Origin: Calditrichota bacterium
GTDB lineage: Bacteria > Calditrichota > Calditrichia > Calditrichales > Calditrichaceae
Length of the DNA stretch: 5,993 nt
Direction of reading: 5' to 3'
NCBI GenBank assembly: GCA_024278715.1
Contig: JAJRSN010000408.1
Span: forward strand, 1-5,993
Shown here piece by piece: positions 1-5,993 of the stretch; the stretch's first letter is position 1; each line of letters opens with the position of its first letter. A program made the position numbers and the translations under genes. The notes below the pieces were generated by a model that saw only the letters and a list, made by a program, of their open reading frames with translations, was not told the DNA's origin and did not search any database.

Positions 1-1932
1 ACCGGAAGCTATTTCAGTATTGTCGATCAGGACGGCAATGCGCTACCACAGGATTCCTCAAAAACGTTTACGCCGGATCAGCCCGTTTATTGGTGGGTAA
101 AAGTTGCCGATATTTCGCCCGGGAAAACGACGGTAAGCACTCTTTCGAAAAAGAAAACGTTGAAAGAACGAATCGAGCTGATGGAAAGTCAAAATTTCTC
201 TACCCGTACGCTTTCTTTAAACAGCCTGCCAAATAACGAAATGGAAGTGGAAGTTACCGCGCTGCCGCTGGACGAATACAGCGAAAAACCGGCATTCATT
301 CAAAACGAAAAACTCCGCAAGTCCCTTTTCATCAGCCAGAAAGCCGTGGTGAAAATTGTTCGGGTGCCGTCCGATACCGTATCTACCGGGCAGAATTATC
401 CGTTTGTCGTCGCGGCTCAAATCTCCGAAAACATCATTAATCCGTTTGTTAAAATTCAGATCGGGTCGGAGCATCTCGGAACCGCGCCCGAGCCCATTCC
501 GTTGAGTCAGAACAATCAGGCGGTATGGAATTTTAAGGTGCCCGTAAATTATTCCGGAAACGGCGTTGAAACCATTCAGGTTCAACTTGTGGGAACCGAT
601 GAAAACAGCGGAATGCAGACAACAGACAGCAAAGAAGCCAAACTCATTGTCCGGCAAAAAGCAAGGCTGGCGTTAAGCAATCCGGTCATTCAGCCGATCG
701 CCGTAGCCAATACGGGTCTGGTTTCTCAGGGACAGGAAGTGGAAATCAGCCTGCGTCCGATTTACGCCGCCAAACAGAATGATCTCGAGTACGCAAAAAT
801 CAGCGGTCAGGGAACCGTGGTTCTGGATTCCAGCGTCATTAAACAGGGATTTGTGCTTATGGGAAGCACAACGCTTGCCCGCGTTTTTAGCGACACGGGT
901 CAGGTTCTTTCTTGGAAAGTAAAGGCGCCTTATCAAAACCTGACGGCAAACCTGATTTTCAAATTCGACCAATTGCCTATCGACGTTAATGACAGCCTGC
1001 CTGCGGAGCTGGACAAAGATTTCAGCAATATCGCAATTCCCGTGCGCGTGCGCCAGAAGACCATTACCATCAAAGCAGAACCGCTGGATATTTCGGACAC
1101 GACGCTGACCAAGGGACAAACCAATGTGCCGCTAATGAGTTTTACGATTTCCAATAAAGAGTTTAACGATCCGCTGCATGTAAGCGGAATAAAAATCGGT
1201 TTTTACGCCACAAACGAAAGTCCCGACCCGAATAACTTACTTTCGCCGCGGGCGCTGTTTTTAATGTTCAAATCCATTCAGGTAATGGATTACGACGATT
1301 TTAAGACCGTCGCGAAAAAGAGTAAAATGGCTAAACCGGCAATTTCTTACGTGAGCGTACAAATCAGCGATTCCACCCAAAATCCGCTTTGGATGGGGTT
1401 CGATCAAACGGCGGACCTCGAGCCCGGAGAAGAGAAAAAACTGATTGTAGTGGCTCAGTTTCAGGATAATGTAGTAAACCGCGTTTTCAGAGCGAATTTG
1501 CAGCAGGTTCGGGTTTATGATTTTGATCCGGAAAAACCGTTGAATACCGCAGACGAGTCCGGGCAAAAGCTTGAAGAGAGCGAACAGTTAACTTCCAAAT
1601 CTTTTACGCTGGTTTCGACTGATCCGAAAGAGGCGTTCGGCAATTATCCAAATCCGTTCGGTCGCCAATACGACTACACAAACATCGCCTTTTTACTGGA
1701 ACAGGATTCCGACGTGGAAATCCGGATATTTACTCTGACGGGCGAACTTGTTTGGTCAAAGCAATTTAGCGGTTTACGGCGGGGATTCTACGATCGACTT
1801 GTGAAATGGGACGGTAGAAACGATAACGGACAACGTGTGTTGAACGGGGTTTATCTCGGAACGATCGATATTAAACCTTTAGACGGCGGTGCAGCCAAAC
1901 GATATATAACTAAAATTGCCTATATTAAATAA
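1..1932 (+). CDS. Large exported multi-domain Ig-like protein with type IX-like C-terminal sorting domain (5' partial)
   Basis: The frame is open from the first base to the TAA at 1930-1932, giving 643 visible codons, so the true start lies left of the window. A TTG at 160 could be read as a start, but in-frame protein-like sequence (for example YWWVKVADISPG) continues upstream and no ribosome site precedes it, so I treat the gene as truncated by the window edge. Most of the visible protein is beta-rich and low in cysteine. It seems to consist of Ig-like units of about 100-130 residues, each carrying a similar (V/L)-x-x-G-(Q/E) turn followed by a hydrophobic strand, near residues 131, 245, 373 and 477 of the visible part. 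Residues 547-643 are a FlgD-Ig/type A sorting domain with NYPNPF, VEIRIFTLTGELVW, KWDGRNDNGQRVLNGVYLG and a basic RYITKIAYIK end. In FCB bacteria such a domain marks outer-membrane translocation or surface attachment. The specific function is unknown; adhesin, S-layer-like protein or cell-surface scaffold are all possible. Confidence 0.85.
   Translation, partial: TGSYFSIVDQDGNALPQDSSKTFTPDQPVYWWVKVADISPGKTTVSTLSKKKTLKERIELMESQNFSTRTLSLNSLPNNEMEVEVTALPLDEYSEKPAFIQNEKLRKSLFISQKAVVKIVRVPSDTVSTGQNYPFVVAAQISENIINPFVKIQIGSEHLGTAPEPIPLSQNNQAVWNFKVPVNYSGNGVETIQVQLVGTDENSGMQTTDSKEAKLIVRQKARLALSNPVIQPIAVANTGLVSQGQEVEISLRPIYAAKQNDLEYAKISGQGTVVLDSSVIKQGFVLMGSTTLARVFSDTGQVLSWKVKAPYQNLTANLIFKFDQLPIDVNDSLPAELDKDFSNIAIPVRVRQKTITIKAEPLDISDTTLTKGQTNVPLMSFTISNKEFNDPLHVSGIKIGFYATNESPDPNNLLSPRALFLMFKSIQVMDYDDFKTVAKKSKMAKPAISYVSVQISDSTQNPLWMGFDQTADLEPGEEKKLIVVAQFQDNVVNRVFRANLQQVRVYDFDPEKPLNTADESGQKLEESEQLTSKSFTLVSTDPKEAFGNYPNPFGRQYDYTNIAFLLEQDSDVEIRIFTLTGELVWSKQFSGLRRGFYDRLVKWDGRNDNGQRVLNGVYLGTIDIKPLDGGAAKRYITKIAYIK
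79..1440 (+). repeat. Diverged tandem Ig-like units within gene 1 (protein-level repeat)
   Basis: Aligning by eye, a turn plus hydrophobic strand recurs: TPDQPVYWWVKV (residues 25-36 of the visible part), STGQNYPFVVAAQI (128-141), SQGQEVEISLRP (242-253), TKGQTNVPLMSFTI (370-383) and EPGEEKKLIVVAQF (474-487). The spacing is about 104, 114, 128 and 104 residues, which suits consecutive beta-sandwich domains. Two of the units are also preceded by a VRQK segment (217-220 and 350-353). The DNA itself is not repetitive, so these would be old, diverged duplications. The call is inference from a hand alignment. Confidence 0.4.
1639..1929 (+). other. C-terminal FlgD/Ig-like sorting domain (T9SS-like CTD) of gene 1
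   Basis: This segment encodes the last 97 residues. It starts with G-NYPNPF, the common opening of FCB C-terminal domains. A strand of the I-x-F-x-L type follows (TNIAFLLEQDSDVEIRIF), then the TGELVW turn, the WDGRNDNGQRVLNGVY core and a final basic-hydrophobic strand. The order and spacing match the FlgD-Ig-like/Por-secretion-tail family. In Bacteroidota these tails are recognised by the type IX machinery, in which PorV acts as an outer-membrane acceptor. Whether this organism uses a true type IX system cannot be seen here. Confidence 0.8.
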
Positions 1933-1941
1933 GCAAGTGAT

Positions 1942-1946
1942 GGTGA
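1942..1946 (+). promoter_or_regulatory. Possible ribosome binding site for gene 2 (GGTGA)
   Basis: GGTGA at 1942-1946 can pair with the 3' end of 16S rRNA. It lies 5 bases before the ATG at 1952 and 8 before the ATG at 1955, and it favours those starts over the ATG at 1940, which has no good purine-rich site. The match is short, and ribosome sites are often weak in FCB bacteria. Confidence 0.35.
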
Positions 1947-1951
1947 AGAAG

Positions 1952-2032
1952 ATGATGAATACAAAACAATTATTTAATCGATTGATTTTAATTCTGATCG
2001 TTGCAGCATGGCTTGCACCCGACCTGATGGCG
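1952..2032 (+). other. Signal peptide of gene 2
   Basis: Encodes residues 1-27. The N-region MMNTKQLFNR is weakly basic, the core LILILIVAAWLA is strongly hydrophobic, and DLMA|QKG is a plausible signal peptidase I site. There is no lipobox cysteine, so this is not a lipoprotein. It fits export to the outer membrane. Confidence 0.75.
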
Positions 2033-3868
2033 CAAAAGGGTCAGGGTGGCACCGAGAGCAACCTTAGCATGGGATTCGGCGCGCGGGCTTTTAGTTTAGG
2101 CAGGGCTTTCACGGCGCTTGCCGACGATCCCACCGCGGTGTTCTGGAATCCCGCGGGTCTGGAATATGTGTACCAGCAAAGCGCCACTTTTTTCCATACC
2201 ACGTTATTCGAAGGCACCAATTACGATTTTCTGGGCTATGCCTTCCCAACGTTAAATTTGGGTACCTTCGGAATGGGCGTTGCCCGAATCGGCGTTGGCG
2301 GCATAAAGCAGCGCGATTACCTAAATACCGATCTCGGCACGTTTTCGTGGGAAGAATATCACGGATTTTTTTCCTACGGTAAACGTCTGCCATGGGACCT
2401 TTCCGCGGGATTAACCGTGCGCGTGGTAAGAAGAGCATGGAACGGTCTCGCCGATCAGGGCAACCTAACCGATACGGGCGTGGGAATGGACATGGGATTT
2501 ATGTACCGTCCGCAGATTTTCACGAATATTCTGCTGCGAGACTGGACTTTCGGATTAAACGTTCGCAATTTATTCGCTCCGCAGGTAAAAGAAGGCAATG
2601 CGATCGACGAATTTCCCCTCAGCATTCGCTTGGGCGTATTGCGCAGAATTTTTCTGAAAGGACAGCAAAACCATTTGAACATGCTGCTCGATTTTGACTA
2701 CTCTCAAAAACGGGATATAAAAATTCATTTTGGAACTGAATATCGTTTTCGTAATTTAGCCATGTTGCGAGTGGGATTTGACGGAAGCCAGCCCACTTTC
2801 GGCGCGGGATTGCAGTACAGCATTTTCCAGATCGATTACGCCTTTACTTCAAGTCCTTACAGCAGCGTGTTTTCGTCTGTGCATCGTTTTTCCGTTTCGC
2901 TGAATTTCGGTCCCACGCGCGACGATTTGTTCAAAATTGCGGAGGCTCGGCGAAAAGAACGGGAAGAAAAACTGATCGCAGCCATGCGCGAAGCTGACCG
3001 TCAGAAAATGATCAAAAAACATCTCGCCAAAGGCAATGAATTTTTTAAACAGGGACAATATCTGGATGCAATCGTCGAATTTCAGCAGGTTTTAAGTCAG
3101 GATGCCTTTAATCAAAAGGCAAAGGTAATGCTCGACTCCGCGGACGCTTTGTTACAAAAACGCATGGAATCCGAACGGACTCAAGCCATAAAGGAGGCTT
3201 TGGATAAAGAAAGAGCCGAGAGCGACCGAAAATTTATTCAAGAACACTTCGAAAAGGGACGATTATATTTGAATAAGAATCAGTTTACGCAAGCTTTAAT
3301 GGAATTTAATCTGGCATTGGAACGCGCACCCAACGACGAAACGATTCTTAATGCGATAAGCACCACAAAACGCAGGTTGAACGAAGAGCTAAATCGCTTA
3401 GTGGCAAAAATCCGTCAGGAGTTCCGAAACGGGAATTATTCCGAGGCATTGCGTCTTGTGGCTGAAGCTCAACTGTTGGGAGGCGAAAATCCGGCGCTGC
3501 AACGAGAGATCGATACGCTGAGGCAGAGAATTAAATTGCAGGAAACCATCCAGCGCGGTCTCAGTTTCTTTGAAGTCGGCGAATATGATCTGGCGCTCAA
3601 GGTTTTTGAAGAAGCCTTGCAGCTAAATCCGGATAATCAACTGGTAAAACAATATTACGAAAAAGCGCGCATCGAAAGCAGGAGCGCAAAAGAAGAATTA
3701 GACCCGAGAAGCGAGCAACTTTTCTTAAAAGGCGTCGATATGTTTGTAAAGGGCAAATATCAGGAAGCCATTAATGTATGGGAAGAAATTTTAAAAGATC
3801 ATCCGTATAATAAAAAGGTGTTAACGGCTATTGAAAACGCGCGCGAGCGTCTGAAAAAGAGAAAATAA
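1952..3868 (+). CDS. PorV/UPF0164-like outer-membrane beta-barrel protein with C-terminal TPR array
   Basis: The protein is 638 residues long from the ATG at 1952. In-frame alternatives are ATG 1940 (+4 residues), ATG 1955 (-1) and TTG 1916, which would overlap gene 1; the choice rests on the GGTGA site and a compact signal-peptide N-region. Residues 1-27 form a signal peptide: a few charged residues, the hydrophobic stretch LILILIVAAWLAP, and likely cleavage after DLMA. Residues about 30-320 resemble the PorV/PorQ/UPF0164 branch of FadL-like barrels. The signature is GFGARAFSLGRAFTALADD plus AVFWNPAGL at 41-70, and alternating aromatic strands continue to SVSLNFG (314-320). A charged helical linker (321-352) leads to five TPR-like units (353-620) and a basic tail. 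The protein probably sits in the outer membrane with the TPRs in the periplasm, as an even-stranded barrel with its N-terminus inside would dictate. It lies 19 bases after gene 1, whose C-terminal domain is the kind of cargo tail PorV handles in type IX secretion, so a role in exporting or anchoring gene 1's product is a reasonable inference. A general outer-membrane scaffold is the main alternative. Confidence 0.82.
   Translation: MMNTKQLFNRLILILIVAAWLAPDLMAQKGQGGTESNLSMGFGARAFSLGRAFTALADDPTAVFWNPAGLEYVYQQSATFFHTTLFEGTNYDFLGYAFPTLNLGTFGMGVARIGVGGIKQRDYLNTDLGTFSWEEYHGFFSYGKRLPWDLSAGLTVRVVRRAWNGLADQGNLTDTGVGMDMGFMYRPQIFTNILLRDWTFGLNVRNLFAPQVKEGNAIDEFPLSIRLGVLRRIFLKGQQNHLNMLLDFDYSQKRDIKIHFGTEYRFRNLAMLRVGFDGSQPTFGAGLQYSIFQIDYAFTSSPYSSVFSSVHRFSVSLNFGPTRDDLFKIAEARRKEREEKLIAAMREADRQKMIKKHLAKGNEFFKQGQYLDAIVEFQQVLSQDAFNQKAKVMLDSADALLQKRMESERTQAIKEALDKERAESDRKFIQEHFEKGRLYLNKNQFTQALMEFNLALERAPNDETILNAISTTKRRLNEELNRLVAKIRQEFRNGNYSEALRLVAEAQLLGGENPALQREIDTLRQRIKLQETIQRGLSFFEVGEYDLALKVFEEALQLNPDNQLVKQYYEKARIESRSAKEELDPRSEQLFLKGVDMFVKGKYQEAINVWEEILKDHPYNKKVLTAIENARERLKKRK
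3008..3811 (+). repeat. Five TPR-like units in the C-terminal half of gene 2
   Basis: Each unit shows the TPR spacing of a small residue, then Gly, then an aromatic followed by Ala, with a hydrophobic and proline-rich end. The units are KGNEFFKQGQYLDAIVEF (residues 360-377), KGRLYLNKNQFTQALMEF (435-452), IRQEFRNGNYSEALRL (487-502), RGLSFFEVGEYDLALKVF (535-552, ending in LNP) and KGVDMFVKGKYQEAINVW (593-610, ending in DHP). Units 1-2 and 2-3 are separated by longer charged helices, so the array is not one continuous superhelix. TPRs usually bind partner proteins. Confidence 0.8.
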
Positions 3869-3872
3869 AATT

Positions 3873-3876
3873 GGAT
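3873..3876 (+). promoter_or_regulatory. Weak ribosome binding site for gene 3 (GGAT)
   Basis: In the 14-base gap between genes 2 and 3 the only purine-rich element is GGAT, ending 6 bases before the ATG at 3883. The match is minimal. The rest of the gap is A/T-rich and has no hairpin that could terminate transcription, so translation probably benefits from coupling to the upstream gene. Confidence 0.3.
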
Positions 3877-3882
3877 TTGTAA

Positions 3883-5993
3883 ATGTTTAAAAATGTCAGA
3901 AAAGAAGAGATCACCATTCCCGCACAAATGAGCTATTTAATCCAGGTGCGGGACTTTATCGATCGAATCGGGAAAAGACACAAATTTGACGATAAGATTA
4001 TCAACTCTTTTAAATTGGTGGTTGACGAAGCATGTACAAATATCATTCGCCACGGCTATCGTGACATAAAAAACGGCGAAATCACCATAAAAGCAATCGT
4101 TCGCAGATTAAGCCTTACCATTATTATCATAGATCAAGGAACAAGTTACGATCCGCGCCAGGCTAACACGCCCGATTTGGAAAAATACATCAGCATCGGA
4201 AAAAAGGGCGGACTCGGCATTTTGATGATGCGTAAGCTGATGGATGACATGCAATACGCGGTTACAGAACGCGGCAATGAGCTTCGATTGACAAAGTACC
4301 GCGAAATGACACTTGAACCCTTTCTGTTGCAAAAGTGGAACTCCCTTAATCTAAAAACCAAATATTCAATTTTTGCCAGTTTAATTTTTACCTTTCTTGC
4401 TTTATTGATTTTTATTCCCATCTATTACCAGGCGGAAAAAAATATTCGCGACAGCATCTTTACGGTTGCGGCGTCCAGCGGCGAGGCGCTTGCCGGAAAT
4501 ATTGTCGATGACATTCTTCAGGAAAACACGGCGCTTCTGTTCGAAAAAGCCTACAAGGTCCGCCAAAATCACGATCAGTTCATTAACGAAGTATTTATAA
4601 CCGACACAAGCGGCACCATTCTTGCATGGAGCCGTCCTGAAACCAATTATCCTTTCAAAAAACTAAAGCCCGATCTCAGCACTAAAATCGATACCATCCA
4701 AAATTCAACCTTACATCTGTATTCGGTAAACGACACATTAAAAGTAACCGATTTAACGGTTGACGTTACTCTTGGCAATACTCTTAAATTGGGCGAAGTG
4801 CACGTATGGATTAATGAAAAGACCGTAACAACGCTGGTGAACGCCAGAAAAATCCGGCTTCTTATTTACCTTATTATCGTGCTTATTTTAGGTTACATCC
4901 CGTTGTTCTTTCTCATCCACAAAATTCTGGCGCCGTTCCACAATCTCGCGGATTGGGTACGGCAGGTTGTTCACGGAAAAGTGGATCAGGATGAAATTGA
5001 CATTGACGCTTCCGACGAGATCGGAGAGATTGCGCAGGCTTTTAACGAAATGACCAGTAAATTCCGCGAGGCGCAGGTAACCCTTGTGGAACAGGAAAAG
5101 CTTCAGAAGGAGCTTCAGGTTGCTCAGGAAATTCAGCAGATGCTGCTTCCCAGCGATTTTCCGAAGGTCGAAGGTTACGATATTGCCTCTTACTACGAAG
5201 CAGCCAAAGAGGTGGGCGGCGATCTGTTCGATTTTGTTGATGTTGACGACGATACCATGGGAATATGCGTGGCGGACGTTTCAGGAAAAGGCGTGCCGGG
5301 TTCCATGATAATGACCATGATACGTACGGCGCTGCGTCTTGAAGCCCGCGGAAATAAAAATCCCGCCGATGTTCTGGCGCGCGTCAATGAGTTTGTTGTG
5401 GACGATATGAAACGCGGCATGTTTGTCACCATGTTTTATGTTGTGCTGGATTCCCGAAACCGCGAAATTCACTTTGCCAGCGCCGGTCACAATCCCATGA
5501 TCCTTTATCGAAATTCCACAAAACAAACCTATTATTTAAATCCTTCGGGATTTCCGGTCGGCATTCAATTGCCGGATATCAATTTATTTGCCCGAACCAT
5601 TAAGACGGAGTCCATCCGCCTGCGCGAAGACGATATTCTTGTGCTTTACACCGACGGCGTAACCGAAGCCATGAACCGCAAGCGCGAATTGTTCAGAGAA
5701 GAACGCTTTTTGGACACCATCCGACGCAACGCGCATTTAAGCGTAAGCGAATTCATTAAAACCATTAATCGCGAATTGAAACAATTTACCGAAGGCGCTC
5801 CGCAGAACGATGATATTACTGTTGTGGCAATCCGTGAAAAAATGATGCCGAGCGAAATAATTCTGAAAACCCAGCGCGAGTTGCAGCAGTTAATCGAATC
5901 GGGGGTTAAGGTCAAAGACGCGTTACGGCGATTAAAAGTGTCGCCGCATCACTACTACCGATACAAGCATATAATCGAAAGTAAGGGCATGAA
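3883..5993 (+). CDS. Membrane partner-switching regulator: RsbW-like kinase, extracytoplasmic sensor, HAMP, SpoIIE/RsbU-type PP2C phosphatase (3' partial)
   Basis: The frame is open from ATG 3883 to the window edge, 703 codons, with no stop. Domains in order: residues 10-140 are an RsbW/SpoIIAB-like GHKL ATPase with N-box DEACTNIIRHGY (E49, N53), G1 box DQGTSYDP (D84, G86) and glycine-rich lid KKGGLGI (107-113). A transmembrane helix lies at about 163-182. An extracytoplasmic region at about 184-322 contains VFITDTSGTILAWS, reminiscent of Cache/PAS-like sensors. A second helix lies at about 324-348, followed by HAMP (APFHNLADWVRQVVHG to SDEIGEIAQAFNEM, 350-395) and a short coiled coil (395-415). 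The SpoIIE/RsbU PP2C domain spans about 415-650, with EIQQMLLP, VGGDLFDF (D447), VADVSGKG (D465), SAGHNP, LYTDGVTEA (D591) and NDDITVVAI (D643, D644), so the metal-binding aspartates are kept. Residues 653-703 form a helical, HTH-like tail. In known systems the kinase phosphorylates, and the phosphatase dephosphorylates, STAS anti-anti-sigma proteins; here both are on one inner-membrane protein. The gene follows gene 2 after 14 bases, so co-transcription is likely. The target protein is not in the window. Confidence 0.9.
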   Translation, partial: MFKNVRKEEITIPAQMSYLIQVRDFIDRIGKRHKFDDKIINSFKLVVDEACTNIIRHGYRDIKNGEITIKAIVRRLSLTIIIIDQGTSYDPRQANTPDLEKYISIGKKGGLGILMMRKLMDDMQYAVTERGNELRLTKYREMTLEPFLLQKWNSLNLKTKYSIFASLIFTFLALLIFIPIYYQAEKNIRDSIFTVAASSGEALAGNIVDDILQENTALLFEKAYKVRQNHDQFINEVFITDTSGTILAWSRPETNYPFKKLKPDLSTKIDTIQNSTLHLYSVNDTLKVTDLTVDVTLGNTLKLGEVHVWINEKTVTTLVNARKIRLLIYLIIVLILGYIPLFFLIHKILAPFHNLADWVRQVVHGKVDQDEIDIDASDEIGEIAQAFNEMTSKFREAQVTLVEQEKLQKELQVAQEIQQMLLPSDFPKVEGYDIASYYEAAKEVGGDLFDFVDVDDDTMGICVADVSGKGVPGSMIMTMIRTALRLEARGNKNPADVLARVNEFVVDDMKRGMFVTMFYVVLDSRNREIHFASAGHNPMILYRNSTKQTYYLNPSGFPVGIQLPDINLFARTIKTESIRLREDDILVLYTDGVTEAMNRKRELFREERFLDTIRRNAHLSVSEFIKTINRELKQFTEGAPQNDDITVVAIREKMMPSEIILKTQRELQQLIESGVKVKDALRRLKVSPHHYYRYKHIIESKGM
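5839..5991 (+). other. HTH-like C-terminal extension of gene 3 (possibly incomplete)
   Basis: After the end of the PP2C domain (VVAIRE), residues 653-703 form a separate helical segment. An amphipathic helix (SEIILKTQRELQQLIESG) is followed by KVKDALRRLKVSPHHYYRY and then KHIIESKGM. The pattern of helix, xDAxRRLxVS turn, then xxxYYRYKxxI is like the helix-turn-helix of Fis-type and transposase-type DNA-binding tails. The window ends here, so more sequence may follow. A simple helical dimerisation tail is the alternative. Confidence 0.45.

Noticed and set aside
160..162. TTG as the start codon of gene 1
   Set aside because: The same frame continues open to base 1 with protein-like sequence that matches the repeating Ig-like turn, and no ribosome site precedes the TTG. 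The gene is more likely cut by the window edge.
217..1119. Two long open frames on the - strand (217-657 and 673-1119) opposite gene 1
   Set aside because: Both lie wholly inside gene 1, whose protein has a coherent beta-domain pattern and a recognisable C-terminal domain. The - strand products look random (rich in Arg, His, Phe, no motif) and are shadows of its codon use.
1916..1918. TTG start for gene 2 overlapping the end of gene 1
   Set aside because: It would add a charged 12-residue extension in front of a good signal peptide. ATG codons at 1940, 1952 and 1955 give normal N-regions, and 1952/1955 have a GGTGA site.
2392..2697. Open frame of 101 codons on the + strand inside gene 2
   Set aside because: Its product is arginine/serine-rich with no motif, and it overlaps the clear barrel-coding frame of gene 2 completely.
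3869..3882. Terminator or promoter between genes 2 and 3
   Set aside because: The gap is only 14 bases, A/T-rich, without inverted repeats or room for -35/-10 boxes.
5084..5308. Short + strand open frame inside gene 3
   Set aside because: It covers the phosphatase core (VGGDLFDF to VADVSGKG) in another frame. The real frame carries the conserved PP2C motifs without interruption.

Overview
This 6 kb window is almost completely coding. It holds three closely spaced genes on the + strand that read as one operon, and no RNA genes, mobile elements or CRISPR arrays are visible. Genes 1 and 3 run off the left and right edges, so both are partial. The base composition is moderate, by eye in the mid-40s % GC. 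A NYPNPF-type C-terminal FlgD/Ig-like sorting domain next to a PorV/UPF0164-like outer-membrane protein points to a Gram-negative bacterium of the Fibrobacterota-Chlorobiota-Bacteroidota (FCB) superphylum. Calditrichota (Caldithrix-like) or Ignavibacteria/KSB1-like lineages fit best. That placement is an inference from protein style, not from a marker gene.

Layout: (1) 1-1932 is the C-terminal 643 codons of a large exported protein. It consists of tandem beta-sandwich (Ig-like) units and ends in a type IX-like C-terminal domain. (2) 1952-3868 encodes a signal peptide, a PorV/UPF0164-like outer-membrane beta-barrel of about 290 residues, a charged linker and five TPR units. (3) 3883 to the right edge is one unbroken reading frame of 703 codons with no stop inside the window. 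It encodes a membrane-spanning regulator with an N-terminal RsbW-like GHKL serine kinase domain, a transmembrane helix, an extracytoplasmic sensor region, a second transmembrane helix, HAMP, a short coiled coil, a SpoIIE/RsbU-type PP2C phosphatase and a short helix-turn-helix-like C-terminal tail.

The genes are separated by about 7-22 and 14 bases, and no terminator or promoter can be seen between them. A working model, which is inference, is that gene 1 is a surface or secreted cargo and gene 2 an outer-membrane partner with a periplasmic TPR platform. Gene 3 would sense something in the periplasm and set the phosphorylation state of an anti-anti-sigma (STAS) protein encoded elsewhere. The most unusual element is gene 3, which joins the two opposing enzymes of a partner-switching circuit (kinase and phosphatase) across a membrane sensor in one chain.
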